Shown here piece by piece: positions 20,155 through 30,999 of a stretch of DNA of 64,000 bases. Both the position numbers and the translations under genes were made by a program. Numbering within the stretch: position 1 is the first letter of the stretch; the number at the start of each line of letters is the position of its first letter. The notes under the pieces are model-generated. The model was not told the origin of the DNA, searched no databases, and saw only the letters and a program-made list of their open reading frames with translations. Source of the stretch: Unio delphinus (Eukaryota; Mollusca; Bivalvia; Unionida; Unionidae); NCBI GenBank assembly GCA_029339505.1, contig JAQISU010000155.1:17502001-17566000 (forward strand), in the 5' to 3' direction.

Positions 20155-20263
20155 ACCTTGAAGTTATAATGTTCTCTTTGTCGTGTCGAAATGAGAAAGC
20201 GTATCCGGAATATGTTGTTCCAAAATCCAACGCTACCGACAAGATCTTGTTTGATGCCATCAT
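11649..20263 (-). CDS. HSPA12-like Hsp70-family protein, five exons (545 aa)
   Basis: Five exons with GT/AG junctions and matching phases join into 546 codons including stop: 20263-20157, 19482-19302, 17216-16998, 15259-15142 and 12661-11649. The Hsp70-type ATPase fold is shown by [16 protein letters not shown] near the N terminus (phosphate 1), the phosphate 2 loop at the exon 4/5 join, and [10 protein letters not shown] in exon 5 (adenosine motif). [11 protein letters not shown] in exon 3 matches the HSPA12 subfamily. There is no C-terminal EEVD, as usual for HSPA12. Such atypical Hsp70s are cytosolic ATPases linked to stress and immune responses in bivalves, where the family is hugely expanded. 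Two Met codons (20263 and 20260) could start it. No disabling change is seen. Introns hold minisatellites, a retroelement remnant and long microsatellites. The gene sits between the two duplication copies. Confidence 0.9.
13231..13530. repeat. 46-bp minisatellite, about 7 copies, in intron 4
   Basis: Units start at 13231, 13277, 13323, 13369, 13415, 13461 and 13506. Junctions contain the perfect palindrome GTACAAATTGTAC followed by AGTCAGTAC. Units differ by a few substitutions. Confidence 0.95.
13687..13869. repeat. Compound (TA)n(TATG)n(TG)n microsatellite
   Basis: A long TA tract with TCTA interruptions passes into about five TATG units and then TG units, within intron 4 of the HSPA12-like gene. 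Confidence 0.95.
14175..14250 (-). mobile_element. SINE family 1 tail fragment
   Basis: GATTAGGATTTTTAACGTAG and the following GCTACGA...CTGCAGTGAGG match the reversed tail of the SINE at 28552-28853. Only about 75 bases are present. Confidence 0.65.
14606..14863 (-). pseudogene. Zinc-knuckle (CCHC) retroelement ORF1/gag remnant
   Basis: The minus-strand frame contains [14 protein letters not shown], a CX2CX4HX4C zinc knuckle, preceded by a hydrophobic/basic segment and followed by Lys/Arg/Ser-rich sequence. This is typical of ORF1 proteins of non-LTR elements or gag nucleocapsids. It lies within intron 4 of the HSPA12-like gene in the same direction but is not a plausible exon of it. Flanking frames are broken. 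Confidence 0.5.
15142..15259 (-). CDS. HSPA12-like gene, exon 4
   Basis: Acceptor AG at 15260-15261 and donor GT at 15140-15141. It encodes [18 protein letters not shown] and ends inside the phosphate 2 loop (LILDCGG) in phase 1. Confidence 0.9.
15766..15945. repeat. Tandem duplication of about 90 bp in intron 3
   Basis: AACTGACAAATTACATAAT...GATGAGAGAC...TTGTTTTGCATCTTTTAAAATAA occurs twice in a row with few differences; the second copy lacks a short ATTGGAC-like word. Confidence 0.8.
15985..16465. repeat. Degenerate 32-bp minisatellite in intron 3
   Basis: About 13 imperfect units built on ATTGCTTTCTAGTGGTTATA plus ATGTATCAAC. Unit divergence rises toward the right end, and one unit is interrupted near 16245. 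Confidence 0.85.
16802..16921. repeat. Compound (TA)n(GA)n microsatellite
   Basis: About 22 TA units run directly into an interrupted GA tract ending about 75 bases 3' of exon 3 (16998). Confidence 0.95.
16998..17216 (-). CDS. HSPA12-like gene, exon 3
   Basis: Acceptor AG at 17217-17218 and donor GT at 16996-16997, phase 0 at both ends, 73 codons. It carries [22 protein letters not shown] and [18 protein letters not shown], the latter typical of the HSPA12 subfamily. Confidence 0.9.
19302..19482 (-). CDS. HSPA12-like gene, exon 2
   Basis: Acceptor AG at 19483-19484 and donor GT at 19300-19301. Entering in phase 2, it encodes [16 protein letters not shown] and [15 protein letters not shown], matching the conserved tyrosine- and phenylalanine-rich strand region of the ATPase domain. 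Confidence 0.9.
19837..19906. repeat. (TA)n microsatellite in intron 1
   Basis: About 35 TA units lie between exons 1 and 2 of the HSPA12-like gene. Confidence 0.95.
20083..20151. repeat. (GA)n tract abutting the exon 1 donor
   Basis: About 34 GA units, read as (CT)n in the transcript, start only 4 bases after the GT of the exon 1 splice donor (20156-20155). The first intronic bases are GTGAAC followed directly by CT repeats. Confidence 0.95.
20157..20263 (-). CDS. HSPA12-like gene, exon 1
   Basis: Starts at tandem Met codons (20263 and 20260) and runs to the donor GT at 20155-20156, phase 2. It encodes [19 protein letters not shown], the phosphate 1 motif of the Hsp70/actin ATPase fold, about 10 residues from the start. 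Any further 5' untranslated exon was not identified. Confidence 0.9.
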
Positions 20264-21888
20264 CTGGCGACTAATCGGAAATAAAAACAAGAGTTAAATA
20301 AAGAGGCAGTCAAAAGTACTGACATATATTTATATAAGTAGAGGAAGGCTGATAGATAAAACATACATGCATACATAATTGCATACACAAGTATGTAGGA
20401 TAGATAGACTGACTGATAGACATACAGACAGAATCATAGGCGGACATGCCGTACAATTACATACCCGTTTTCAAAGAAGTTGGAAAATGGCTGGTAATGT
20501 AGGGTGGCGTATCATTAGGGTTAGCCTGACAGATGAAGGCAAAGTAAGACAGACCCAAGCAAATGCAACTTTTAACAAATGATGCATAGATCTATAAAAT
20601 GGATTTATATCGACATTTAAGCTTTACAAATATTTATAGAAAACATTACCAGAAATCAGTAAGTCCTCAATGAATGGGTTTCATAGTCCTTAATAGTACT
20701 GATATAAATCAAACGTAAACTACATAACACTGTACGCTCAACATCAAATAACATTAAGTTTACTTTCCCACCAAAGACATTCATAATGTATAGTTGTTTG
20801 CTCTATGTGTGTCTTAAATGCTTCCTCCAAATAGGTATGTTTAGCCTATCGTCAGAATTCTTTGGGGTTCTAAGTATATCGGTGTCCTATATATCATCCT
20901 GTGTAAGAATATCACAAACAGTGCGCCTCTTAATGAAATATTCATACATGGCAGCAAAATTGTTGCCCAATACAATTAAAATCGAGATATCTTATTGGAC
21001 TCCAACTCTACATGCTTTACGAATGCAATCCATCTTATGTTGATCTTGTAGATGCAAATAAGCAATATCAGTGTATATACAGCTAGAATATGATTGCCGG
21101 AATTATTGACTTTCTTAGTGTTTTTAGAGACCCAAGAGACTTCGTACATTCTGCAACCAGAATATAAAAACAAACCCTAAAGACGTTTTGAAAGATTTTA
21201 AGGTAAATGACTTTGTGAATTATTTATAAAATGTTCAAATTGCTGCAAGTAAAAACACAGAATCTGTCCACTCTGGCTACGATAACTATGAAAACGTTCA
21301 GTTAAAGACAAAACGTAATCCAATACACAAAGATGTTCCCATAAAATATAAATATCCACGTATGAACAGTTAACTAAGGATAGCAGTAAGCTTACAAACC
21401 ACACTATGTGCAGATCCTGCGTGACACGTGAAAAAAACAACAACACAAAGCTTAGAAATTTGGTACCTAGGTCTCTGAGACTGTACATTTTAGGTAACTG
21501 TGAGTATAGCACTAAATAGAGGAACTTCTGGTTAACTAATAATATGCTCTAAATCTACAATTATGTAAATGTGGTATTAGCATTTGACAATGCTTTTCTT
21601 TTTACTTGTCAAAGTTTAAAGATTATTAAAGACGATAGTAACATAGGTATAGTTCCTTATTTTAGTAGGTTAATCATGTAGAAGTGTATACATTGATATC
21701 AAGTTTTAATTTACTAAATTACTGTTGAGGGCGAAATTCTTTTAAACTGTTGATAGATGGGGCGCCACTTTTCAGCAGGATTAAATAATGTATTATTATA
21801 TATAATATCCAATCTTAATAAGTTGTGATCAGATATTGTATCATTGATTTTCGTATTCATTTGTGATTGCTATAAAGTAACCATTTGC

Positions 21889-21986
<98 letters not shown>

Positions 21987-22314
21987 TTCTTTAAGTGTGC
22001 CCCTTTAATCAATTTAAGCAACTCTCTGATATGTTTACCAGTTAGATATTTGTTTTCCCTCAGTGCCATTATAATGCCATGATCCATGCTGTTTTGTTCC
22101 AATGACCAATAATCAGCAACATTTCCATTAACAGGTTGAAAAATATTAAGGTTTTTGTTCCATGCATTTATCACTTTGTGATAAACATCAGTGATAAAAG
22201 TAGATGCAAAAATACATTATATTCTTTCTTACGTGTTCAGTTTAAATTGTAATGGAGTTTTAGAGGCACGATAAAGGCGCAGGTTTGGTGATTTGGAAGG
22301 TGCTATTTTAAATG
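20264..22314. other. Upstream region of the HSPA12-like gene, no further gene seen
   Basis: Apart from a (TA)n tract, no recognisable coding or repeat signature was found. A short minus-strand ORF beside the TA tract (about 21985-22174) has balanced composition but no motif. The promoter is expected here; no clear heat-shock element was recognised by eye. Confidence 0.5.
21891..21984. repeat. (TA)n microsatellite
   Basis: About 47 uninterrupted TA units. Confidence 0.95.
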
Positions 22315-23525
22315 TGACCTTTGTTCTATATAACAGGCTGCTCTCCTTTGCTGAAATATATTATTGCAACTAACAAGCCACAATTCTTTTGTAATAGGAT
22401 AAATTTCGAATGTGGCATGAGTGACTGGCATCACATGATAGCCACATCAATAAAAGAATATTATATCTCAAACAATTTTTTAGAAAATTACGTTCAGAGG
22501 CTACAATAAGTTTGTGGATAAACATTTACACGTTTGATATGATGGAGATAAAGTATGAAAAGCTCCTATTGGAGATTATTGATAATCATGTACCAAAAAG
22601 CAAACAATACCCAACCATCCTGAGAAAAGCACTTCCCTACATGAACAAAGAGCTTACAAAGGTCATATATAAAAGTGTATGACACATTACAAATTTAAAA
22701 AATGTAATAATACTCAATGATTCTGGGAGGCTTACAGAAAACTGAGATATATTGTGTCAAAGCTTATAAAAGAATCTATCAGATTATATGTCTTCGAAAG
22801 ATGCAGTGGTGGTTTCAAATCTAAGGACTTTTGTCGCACCTCTAAACCCGTATTATCCCCATACAAAAAAAAACACAATACACGTTAAGACTCTAACATC
22901 ATCTTCATCGGGTAGGGGAGATATCCTACATACTTACCAAATAAATGTGTGTAACATTTTCAATAAATACTACATAAATAGTACCCAAAAAATGGGTTAA
23001 TTAACTCATAAATCACACTAATACTTACCATAGCATACAATCTATTCATGATAATCAACAACTTGGAATATACCCAACTTCAAAATGAAACTTGTTGTGT
23101 CCAAAAAAGTTCAACAAATTATGAAAAGACTTGATACAAAGAAATATATAGGTGTTGCCAACATACCAGCTAAATTGCTTAATTTGTGTGCACCAGTTCA
23201 TGCGTAAAAATTAGCAAATTTCTTAATGCTTGCATTGATAAATGGACATTTCTAAGTCGTCTTAAAGAAGTACAAGTACCTCGCCCCTCCAATATGTTTG
23301 AACGACGTCTGTGTAATCAGATACACATGTATTTCGGTAACGTGTTTCATAGCTTCTTATGTTTAGAAAAGGGTATGGATGTCAAAAAACTCTATTTGAA
23401 TTGGTGGAGGACTCATCGAACAATGGTTCAAATGTGAGTGCAATACTTATTGACCTGTCCAAGGCCCTTGACAGTCTTCCGCACAATCACATCATCGAAT
23501 AAATGAAAGCATACAACACTGATTT
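22315..23525 (+). mobile_element. CR1/Jockey-like non-LTR retrotransposon remnant
   Basis: Broken plus-strand frames show, in the correct order, an endonuclease C-terminal segment (NKPQFFCNRINFECGMSDWH, about 22370), the linker (ERCSGGFKSKDF, about 22795), CNIFNKYYINSTQKMG (about 22950), KKYIGVANIPAKLLNL (about 23140) and palm motif A LIDLSKALDSLPHN (about 23450). Many stops and shifts mark it as old. From 23341 it runs into duplication copy B. It supplies the uninterrupted reference for the Polinton insertion at 8919/8920. Confidence 0.8.
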
Positions 23526-23675
23526 TTATTCAATCAAAAAAAATTGAAAACTATTAGTATAACCAAAAAAAAAAAAACCAACGCGTTAAACTAAATCCTC
23601 GTATATTAACTGGGATATAACCTCCAACGACGTACCATAAGGCTCAATACTAGGACTTCTAGTATTAAATATTGT

Positions 23676-23740
<65 letters not shown>

Positions 23741-25284
23741 GCTTCACAAAACAAACGACACTCTATAATTATGATCAGGATAATACCATATCTTACATCC
23801 ATAAAGATAAAAAAAAATGTAATATCTGTTCTACAAAGAGAGCAAGATACCAACTGACTTGTTCACAGCAAATTGTATGGAAGTAAACCCTCTGAAATTG
23901 CAAGCGATTATTTTGACACTTCCGAATTGATTTGCATACAATACTTGAAATACAAGTGTTCTTTAAGATGTTTAAATGAAGATTTCACAAACATTTACAA
24001 AAATCTCTTATTTAAACAAAAGTATGAAACTTCATATCTGGTGCGTATTATAATTTGGTGTACATTTATTCATATGCTGTGGTTTAAGCGTAATACGCTA
24101 CTATCTGCTTATTATATGTGGCAGTTTTGAAATTACATGTTGTGGTTTCATCATTAAATGAGGTAACTTGGACATTATATGCAGTGGTTTCGACATTATA
24201 TATGAATTTTTTATGATATGCAGGTATTTCGTTATTTTATACCGTTGTATTATCGATGCATGTGGTGCACGTGTCTACATTCGGAGCTCTATAATTTACC
24301 TTCTATTTGATGGTTCCGGATGCGCTTTGCTTAATTTATAAACTTCATGTTATGTATCTTTAATTTGCATTGTTTATTAGTTTTTTTTTAAATTTCAATA
24401 TATGCTATTGAGAATGAAACAATGTATGTTGAACTTGACCCTGTACAAAATTAAGATCCGTTTCTACCTTATGCGAAACATTGATTTTGGTTTTGTAGTA
24501 AACGTGTGTATCTCAATCTGAGTCAAGAACTTTGAAATGTCTCATGAATCGCCAGGTCTATCTTGTGTTTACTACAAATTTTATATCTGTATTTTAGTAA
24601 TAGACTTCTAATAGTGACTGCGAGTTGATTTTGTAAACATTAGGAGCCTTCAACAAGATTATTTTCCATTAAGTAATGGATTTTCTTAAGAAAATGCTAA
24701 TTGTGACCTGAGGTCAAGTAGAGGACTATATAAACTTGTTTTTCTAGAACTTTTGTATTTTTTATTTAAGATCCTAGCATAATCAAATGTGTTGTTGTTG
24801 CGTCCAAAAGTTCGTTTGAGCTGATTTTCTTTTTAAATTAATTAATTTAAATGATTCTTATCTGGAAATGAAAAGTGCTCTTCAAAAATAATATTCTTAA
24901 AAATAGAGATAGGAAGTTTTACCAACAGAACTTCAATCGTTATGACTTGTGTATATAATTCTATGATTGTTTTATATTCCATTTTTATATTTTCACTTCT
25001 TGTGTGTGTGTGTGTGTGTGTGTGTGTGATTTAGATTTTTACGTAACTTTAACACTTTTACGCCATATAGCTACGATATCTGCAGTGTGGCAGTTTGTAG
25101 TGATGTCTAGCACAGAGACATCATGCCGCAGATATGTAACATTATGTACCACCCAGTCACATTATCATGACACCAGGCAGACCAGTCCTAACACTTACCT
25201 TTTAATGTTGAGCGCCTAGCGAGGTAGCTGTTAGTACCATTTTTAGAAGTCTTTGGTATCTTTAAAGCCGGGGTTCAAACCCAT
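23341..25284 (+). repeat. Segmental duplication, copy B (1944 bp)
   Basis: Matches 8920-10903 at what looks like about 98-99% outside microsatellites. On the left it continues without interruption into LINE sequence; on the right the SINE head continues beyond the point where copy A stops. This copy therefore appears to preserve the older arrangement. Confidence 0.9.
23679..23738. repeat. (TA)n microsatellite
   Basis: About 30 TA units, the counterpart of the longer tract at 9263-9359. Confidence 0.95.
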
Positions 25285-25302
25285 GACCTCTCACATCCGG
25301 GT
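25027..25302 (-). mobile_element. tRNA-derived SINE, family 1
   Basis: Reverse-oriented copy with a recognisable box B (GGTTTGAACCC on the minus strand) and part of the tRNA-like head up to CACCCGGATGTGAG. It lacks the outer head with box A. Confidence 0.8.
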
Positions 25303-26219
25303 GAAATTTTCTCTTTGTGTTCTCCGGAAATAAATTATTTGTTCAATTTTACAGAGTGTTGCTTCTCACTCTTTTTAATTACTTTATAGAATTGTACTAG
25401 AAATGTTGGAGCTCGTCCTTGAAATACTAATTTCTCTAAGGAAACTGACCAAACCTTAGTTTGAAATTCAAATTCATCTTTGTTGTAGAACTTTCTAAGT
25501 CCCATGTATTATTTCACATTTTAGAAATCTTTAGTGAAACCATCAATCTTTCAAAATATCATCTAAGTGGTGTACTTTATTACAATTCCTACCCAAAAAC
25601 AGTTAGAATCCTTCAAAATGGAAAATTACTTCACCTTGCCAGAACATATTATCTTTTTGAGGCAAATATTTCTTTGACGACACAAGAAACAAAACAACAA
25701 AACAAAACAACACATGTTAGCCCTATATTTGGTGGAAACGTATGTTTTCGATAAACGATTTTTTTTATTTGATTAGTGTGTTCCATCCAGCCCTAACTTG
25801 CAAGTTATGGAATTGAAATTACAATACAAGAATGGAAAAGAGTTGTTTTTTTTTAAAAAAAAAAGTTTTCGCCACAAGAAAGACAAATAAAAATGCAGTA
25901 AGAGAAACATGAAAAAAATGAGGAGAATGGCGTTACAGTCGTATAGAGAAAGACAAAAAGAAAGATAAATAAAGATGCAGAAAGAAAGAGAAAAGGAATG
26001 GAAACACAAATTTAGATTTAGGTAATTAGAGCCATCAAGTGAATTTCAATCCTCCACTTTGCACACCAATTAATGTTTGGATGTTACTTAATAATTAGGT
26101 TAGGACACTCTGTAAAAGAAATAAAGATAAATATTTTTCTCGGAAAACAAATTACTGAAAATTTAAAATAGCCAAGAGAACATTGGACTTTGTTGTTAAA
26201 AAGTGCACTTTTGGCAAAG
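25303..26219. other. No recognisable gene
   Basis: AT-rich sequence with an A-rich patch near 25850-26000. No coding signature or known repeat was recognised. Confidence 0.5.
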
Positions 26220-26900
26220 TTCTCGTCACATCTACACTTACCTGTCAATACAGCAAAGTGTTGATTATGGTGTAGCTAAGGAATGCGTCTCGAAGGGTTA
26301 TGAGTTGTTACCTGAGGCGTATCAACACAAGTTTAGAAATATGAAATAGGAACTGGATAAACTGATATTTAATTTCCAAGAGAAAAAGAGCATATACTTG
26401 TTAGGTGGTTCTTAGCCCAAAAAGTTGGGCAAGATTACGAAATCTCAGACAACTCATATTAGTTGAAAAGTTCATAAATTGCGTCCATAGAGATGTCAAG
26501 TCTTATCTTGATGAACACCGGGTCAAAACTTTAGAAAATGCTAATTGTACAGCTGATGAGTATTCCTTAGCACATAGAGTTTATTTTGTCACTAAGTCTT
26601 CAACCCGGCAATTTTCTGATACTTTCCAACGTTTAATGAATAGGATTACGTCTGGTCTTGATAATTGTGATGCTTACATCATCTTCAAAAATCACTGGAT
26701 AACTTAGAGACAATTCGGAAATTCTTTGACAGACTCAATGATGCAAATTTAACAAGTGATTTATCCCAAAGTAATTTTTGCCATGCTTGTGTTACGTTTC
26801 TAAGACATATGGTAGGACATGGACAAGGTAAATTTATAGACGACAAGCAATGAAGTTCCATACAAAGTGCAAATCATAAATACACGCATGATAAAGTCAA
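26220..26900 (+). pseudogene. Ty3/gypsy-like gag remnant (SCAN-like region)
   Basis: Plus-strand codons in shifting frames encode a gag segment: EAYQHKFRN-like sequence near 26310, REKEHI near 26380, then an ORF at 26405-26707 with LRQLILVEKFINCVHRDVKS, YLDEHRVKTL and ADEYSLAHR. This matches the SCAN-like capsid C-terminal region of gypsy-type elements in fish and molluscs. No protease, reverse transcriptase or LTR was recognised nearby. Frames are broken in at least two places. Confidence 0.65.
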
Positions 26901-26969
26901 TGACTCTCGAGACTTCGAATTCCATGATAAGTCTATTACCCGATATTTTGATGATTTTATAGGTTTTAC

Positions 26970-26971
<2 letters not shown>

Positions 26972-27054
<83 letters not shown>
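26972..27054. repeat. (TA)n microsatellite
   Basis: About 41 TA units just 3' of the gag remnant. Confidence 0.95.
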
Positions 27055-27056
<2 letters not shown>

Positions 27057-28095
27057 ATATATCCAGATATTTTAGATGTTTCTAAACTTAAAACCACTAC
27101 ATATGGCTTTGGGCATGAATCAAATGTGAATTTATTACAAATCATTAAATTTATTCTGGAAGGATAAAGACTGTAAATGTAATATTTGCAAATAACACAG
27201 ACACACACACACACCCACTTTAACCAAACCACCAGAAGTATTTCTATGGGGGGGGGGGTCCAGTTTGTACATCGGGAATTTTTAATTTTCCATACTACCC
27301 CGCCATCTTTACAAGACGCTGACTGCAAATCTTGTTTTGTTTTTTTTAAAAAAAAAACATGGAAAGTATGAAATAAGTTTCTCGAGACTGTTCTTGGATT
27401 TTCAGGACATATCAGAACAACATTCTTCTATTTCTTTAGTTCTTCTTTTCCTTCCGATAAGCTGAAGCTATACTACAGAGAAGCCGGCAACATTATTTTC
27501 CGGGGTTGGGTAGGGCAAAACATGTAATTGTCAGCTATTAAGTTTTACGGATATAGCCCCAATAATGTTTAAAGGTGAAATCGGGGTTAGGGAGACCATA
27601 TGTACGGGCTCTAATTTATTCCTACAAGACATGCTAAATACTTAGAACTCGAAATGTGTTCGTACAACAGAGGTTCCTAAACAGCTACCTAAATGCCGAA
27701 CGTACGAACTAAGAAACTAAACAATTCGCCCCTCACCTTTGTAGCGTGGAATACAAATTGCTCAATAATTATTTATGCAATGCACACCACAGACATCCTG
27801 ATTTTTTAAATAGTGAAATAACAGTAAATGAATATATTATAAACTGTAATTACCCGTACAACTACATAAATCACTTACCTAAATCATGACGGACGCCCTG
27901 GTGTGGTTTTCTACTTGTACTTTCATATTCCCTTCCCGTTTCCAGTCATTTATGTCGTAAATTGATTCCTGGTAAACGTGTTGTGCTCAATAGGCACGTT
28001 TTCCTGGAAGGAGCCACGACAGATACAAGTTTTGATAAAAGTCATGCAAATGTCGCGTGTAAAGTAGGTGAAGACAACAGATTCAAGACCAAGCC

Positions 28096-28130
<35 letters not shown>

Positions 28131-28542
28131 GCACACACACGTAATAATATGCTCATGATTTGGACGCATTTCAGTGTCAAGTTTGCGCCAGGTATGTATT
28201 TTAGGATAATTGGATAAGAGTTTCTCGATAATACGACATACATGAGCGGTATCAAATGTCAAATCTAAAATTGCAAACATTGTCTAATAACGGTTTCAGC
28301 ATGGGCGCCTGCAAGTAGGCTCAAGGGATGGATGGATGGATGATCACTACATGTTTGCCCACCACCCCGAAAAAAAAAACCCAACTCTAGCTTGTTGAAC
28401 CATTATTTGTTCCCTGTATTGTTTTACGACAATCTATCGAAAACAAGAAAGGTACCAAAAAGTATATAGGGTTTGGGACGGTTTTGTAAAGAAGAAAAAA
28501 AAAACACAGACGTTTATGTTTGATATCAACAAAGGAAAGTCT
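27055..28542. other. No gene recognised; simple repeats
   Basis: Contains a short G run near 27249 and a (CA)n tract with CG interruptions at about 28095-28141. No coding signature is seen. Confidence 0.5.
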
Positions 28543-28551
28543 AATTGGAAA

Positions 28552-28853
28552 CCGCTCCGGTGACGTAGTGGTTAGAACGTCCGCCGCGGAAGCAAGAGGT
28601 CGTGGGTTCGAGTCCTACCAAAGACTTACAGAAATGTTACTGACAGCTGCCTCGCTTCGCGCTCAGCATTAAGATATTAGTGTTAGGACTGGTCGGCCTG
28701 GTGTCAGGTATTTGTGACTGGGTGGGACATCATGCTACATGTCTGCGGCATGATGCCCCAGTGCCAGACATCACTATAAACTGTCTCACTGCAGAAATCG
28801 TAGCGACATGACTGAATATATTTTAAAGCTACGTTAAAATTCCTAATCAAACA
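28552..28853 (+). mobile_element. Full-length tRNA-derived SINE, family 1 (302 bp)
   Basis: A tRNA-like head has box A (GTGACGTAGTGGTTAG) and box B (GGTTCGAGTCC). A conserved body follows with GCTCAGCATTAAG and GCGGCATGATGCCCC. The copy is flanked by 9-bp target duplications AATTGGAAA at 28543-28551 and 28854-28862. Box B is a perfect match to the tRNA consensus. Other copies lie at 10648, 14175, 25027, 43007 and 53510, all reversed. Confidence 0.9.
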
Positions 28854-29456
28854 AATTGGAAATCAGTTAAATGTAAGATTTTAAAAATGTGCGTGTAAAC
28901 TGATTACTTCAAAGACGCCGCAATATAGACACAATGTTGCAATGTTGCATTATTTGTCTCCCTGCTCTTTAGATCATCGCATGCAGACAAATAATGTTAC
29001 CGCTCGACTTTGCTTCCTTTGTCTCGGTGCAAACGCCTACATATATTCTATTAACCATGTTGTATCGGTACGTTCAGGGTCAAGTCGCTAACATTGTATT
29101 GTTCCGAAGGTAACGTACCAAATAAAATCCGGTATCGACCTGCCTAATAATACTGATATGCTAAAGTGCCTATGGCCTGGAATGTGGTAATGTGTTAACA
29201 GTCTTTTGATGTATCACAATATTATAATCCAAAATTTCATTGTCTGAATTCTGTATAATTCCAATTTAATGTTTTAGTCAAAGAATATTATTGAGCACTT
29301 TGTGATTCCAGTGAATAATAATTTGAATAAACAAATAAATAAATAGTAAAAATTCATATCTTTCAAGTAACAAGATTACATACCTCTCTACTTCACATAG
29401 GTCGCAAATACCGTTTTCTGGAAATACTCTATCAACTGGGAAATTACCTTTCTGAA

Positions 29457-29693
29457 GAGGGGCCCCGAGTGGCCGAGTTGTCTAAAGCGCTGTCCGTTAC
29501 AGATCACTGCCATCTCACCTCTGTCTGCGTGGGTTCGAGTCTAAGATTCTGCTAATATAGTTAGGTGATAAAGCTTGCCAGTAGCTTCTCGTGGGTCGGT
29601 GGTTCTTTCCGGGTTTTTCCTCCACCAATAATACTGTCCGCCATGTATCGCCTATATTGTGCTGACAAATGGCGTTAAACCATACACAAAAAA
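29457..29693 (+). mobile_element. Full-length tRNA-derived SINE, family 2 (237 bp)
   Basis: The head CCGAGTGGCCGAGTTGTCTA resembles a Ser/Leu tRNA with box A, and box B is GGGTTCGAGTC. The body has TCTCGTGGGTCGGTGGTTC and the tail AATGGCGTTAAACC. Target duplications CTTTCTGAA lie at 29448-29456 and 29694-29702. Fragments of the family occur at 35441, 46553 and 62100. Confidence 0.9.
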
Positions 29694-29702
29694 CTTTCTG
29701 AA

Positions 29703-30599
29703 AGTTTCTAAGGTCAGAACCAAAAATGTATCTTTAAACTCAAATTGAAGTAAACACGTATGCAATTAATAATGATCTGTATATTTAATCCATAATCACA
29801 AAGAAATATTAAATGTGTATTATTGTTGTCTCTGGTCAGGTATGCGCCTTAATGCACAAGCTACGTGATGTTTTGTATATTTTAGGAAAACGAAAGAACA
29901 AAGAGAAACTAATACTGATAGTTAAATTATATAGATTCATTTCTCACTAAAGTATTCTGACTTTCACTTCACACACATAGTTGAAATAACTGTATGTATC
30001 AACATGCATAAGGGTGATAATGTAATTATCCAAATTTCAACTCTAATAAAAGTAAAGATAATACGACCATTTACTTTTGCGTATGTTTCAATACTGTTTA
30101 GACTTCGATATTAGTTTTTTTGTGTCCGAAAAGAATATAGTGGTGTACTCAATTGTAGGTGTATGATATCATTGTTTTCTTAAAGGCACAAAGTGTCTGT
30201 AATTTCGTGAATGTTACAGATCATGAAACTAATGAAATATGTCGACTTACAAGCTGAAATAATTCACATAGTCCTAGAGTTTGTGAAAATTCAACTATAT
30301 AATTGATAAATAAACGAGAAATGTTTTATTTTTGTAGGGCCCGCTATCACTGAAATGTGTACGCATGTAAGGGCTTTTAGCTTAGAAAGAACTGTAACAG
30401 TAAAGTAACAGGGGGAGTAACCAACCAATCTCCTAAACACATACAAAGAGTGCATAAATAAATTAATTTTCAATTTAAAACATACATCAATTAATTGTAT
30501 TAGCAACTTGATAAAAATGTTTTATACTGAAAATTTTAAGGCAACGATAATGAATGTTTTCTGATGATGAAATTAAATAAAAAAACATTATTAACGCTT
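29703..30599. other. No recognisable gene
   Basis: AT-rich sequence without coding or repeat signatures that I could recognise. Confidence 0.5.
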
Positions 30600-30765
30600 C
30601 AAAACCCCAAATATAGTTTATTTATAAAATGTTATGACATGCAATAGTTACGGACGACAACCATCGCATAAGCTCATATATTTATGATGCTCTACTGGTA
30701 TTAAAACCTAATTGATTTTGGGAACTTTCTCAACCAGAGACTTTTTTAAAGTTCATAAAATAAAG
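30600..30765 (-). repeat. Dispersed repeat, inverted partner of 36045-36205
   Basis: The reverse complement of CATCGCATAAGCTC...CTACTGGTATT matches 36067-36190 at roughly 80%. The pair flanks the LINE at 31000-34030 at a distance. The repeat family is not recognised. Confidence 0.7.
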
Positions 30766-30999
30766 AATAACCTAAGTTGTGTTTAAATGATATTAAATCT
30801 ATAGAGTGCGAATAATTTTCCAGTGTTTAGTAGAAACATTTAAAATTTCATAATATATTTGTATTTCAACGCATGGTAAAATGAGAAAAATAACATAAAG
30901 GACATAAAAGTGGGTACCTATACAAATACAGGCCTCAGATCACAATCATTTAACTGCTGTTGTAAGTATAGTATGTTACTTTCACTGTAACGGATGTGG

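Noticed and set aside
28552..28640. Possible tRNA gene with good A and B boxes
   Set aside because: It continues into a conserved SINE body with target duplications, and the cloverleaf is not complete.
29457..29545. Possible Ser/Leu tRNA gene
   Set aside because: It is the head of a family 2 SINE with flanking target duplications.
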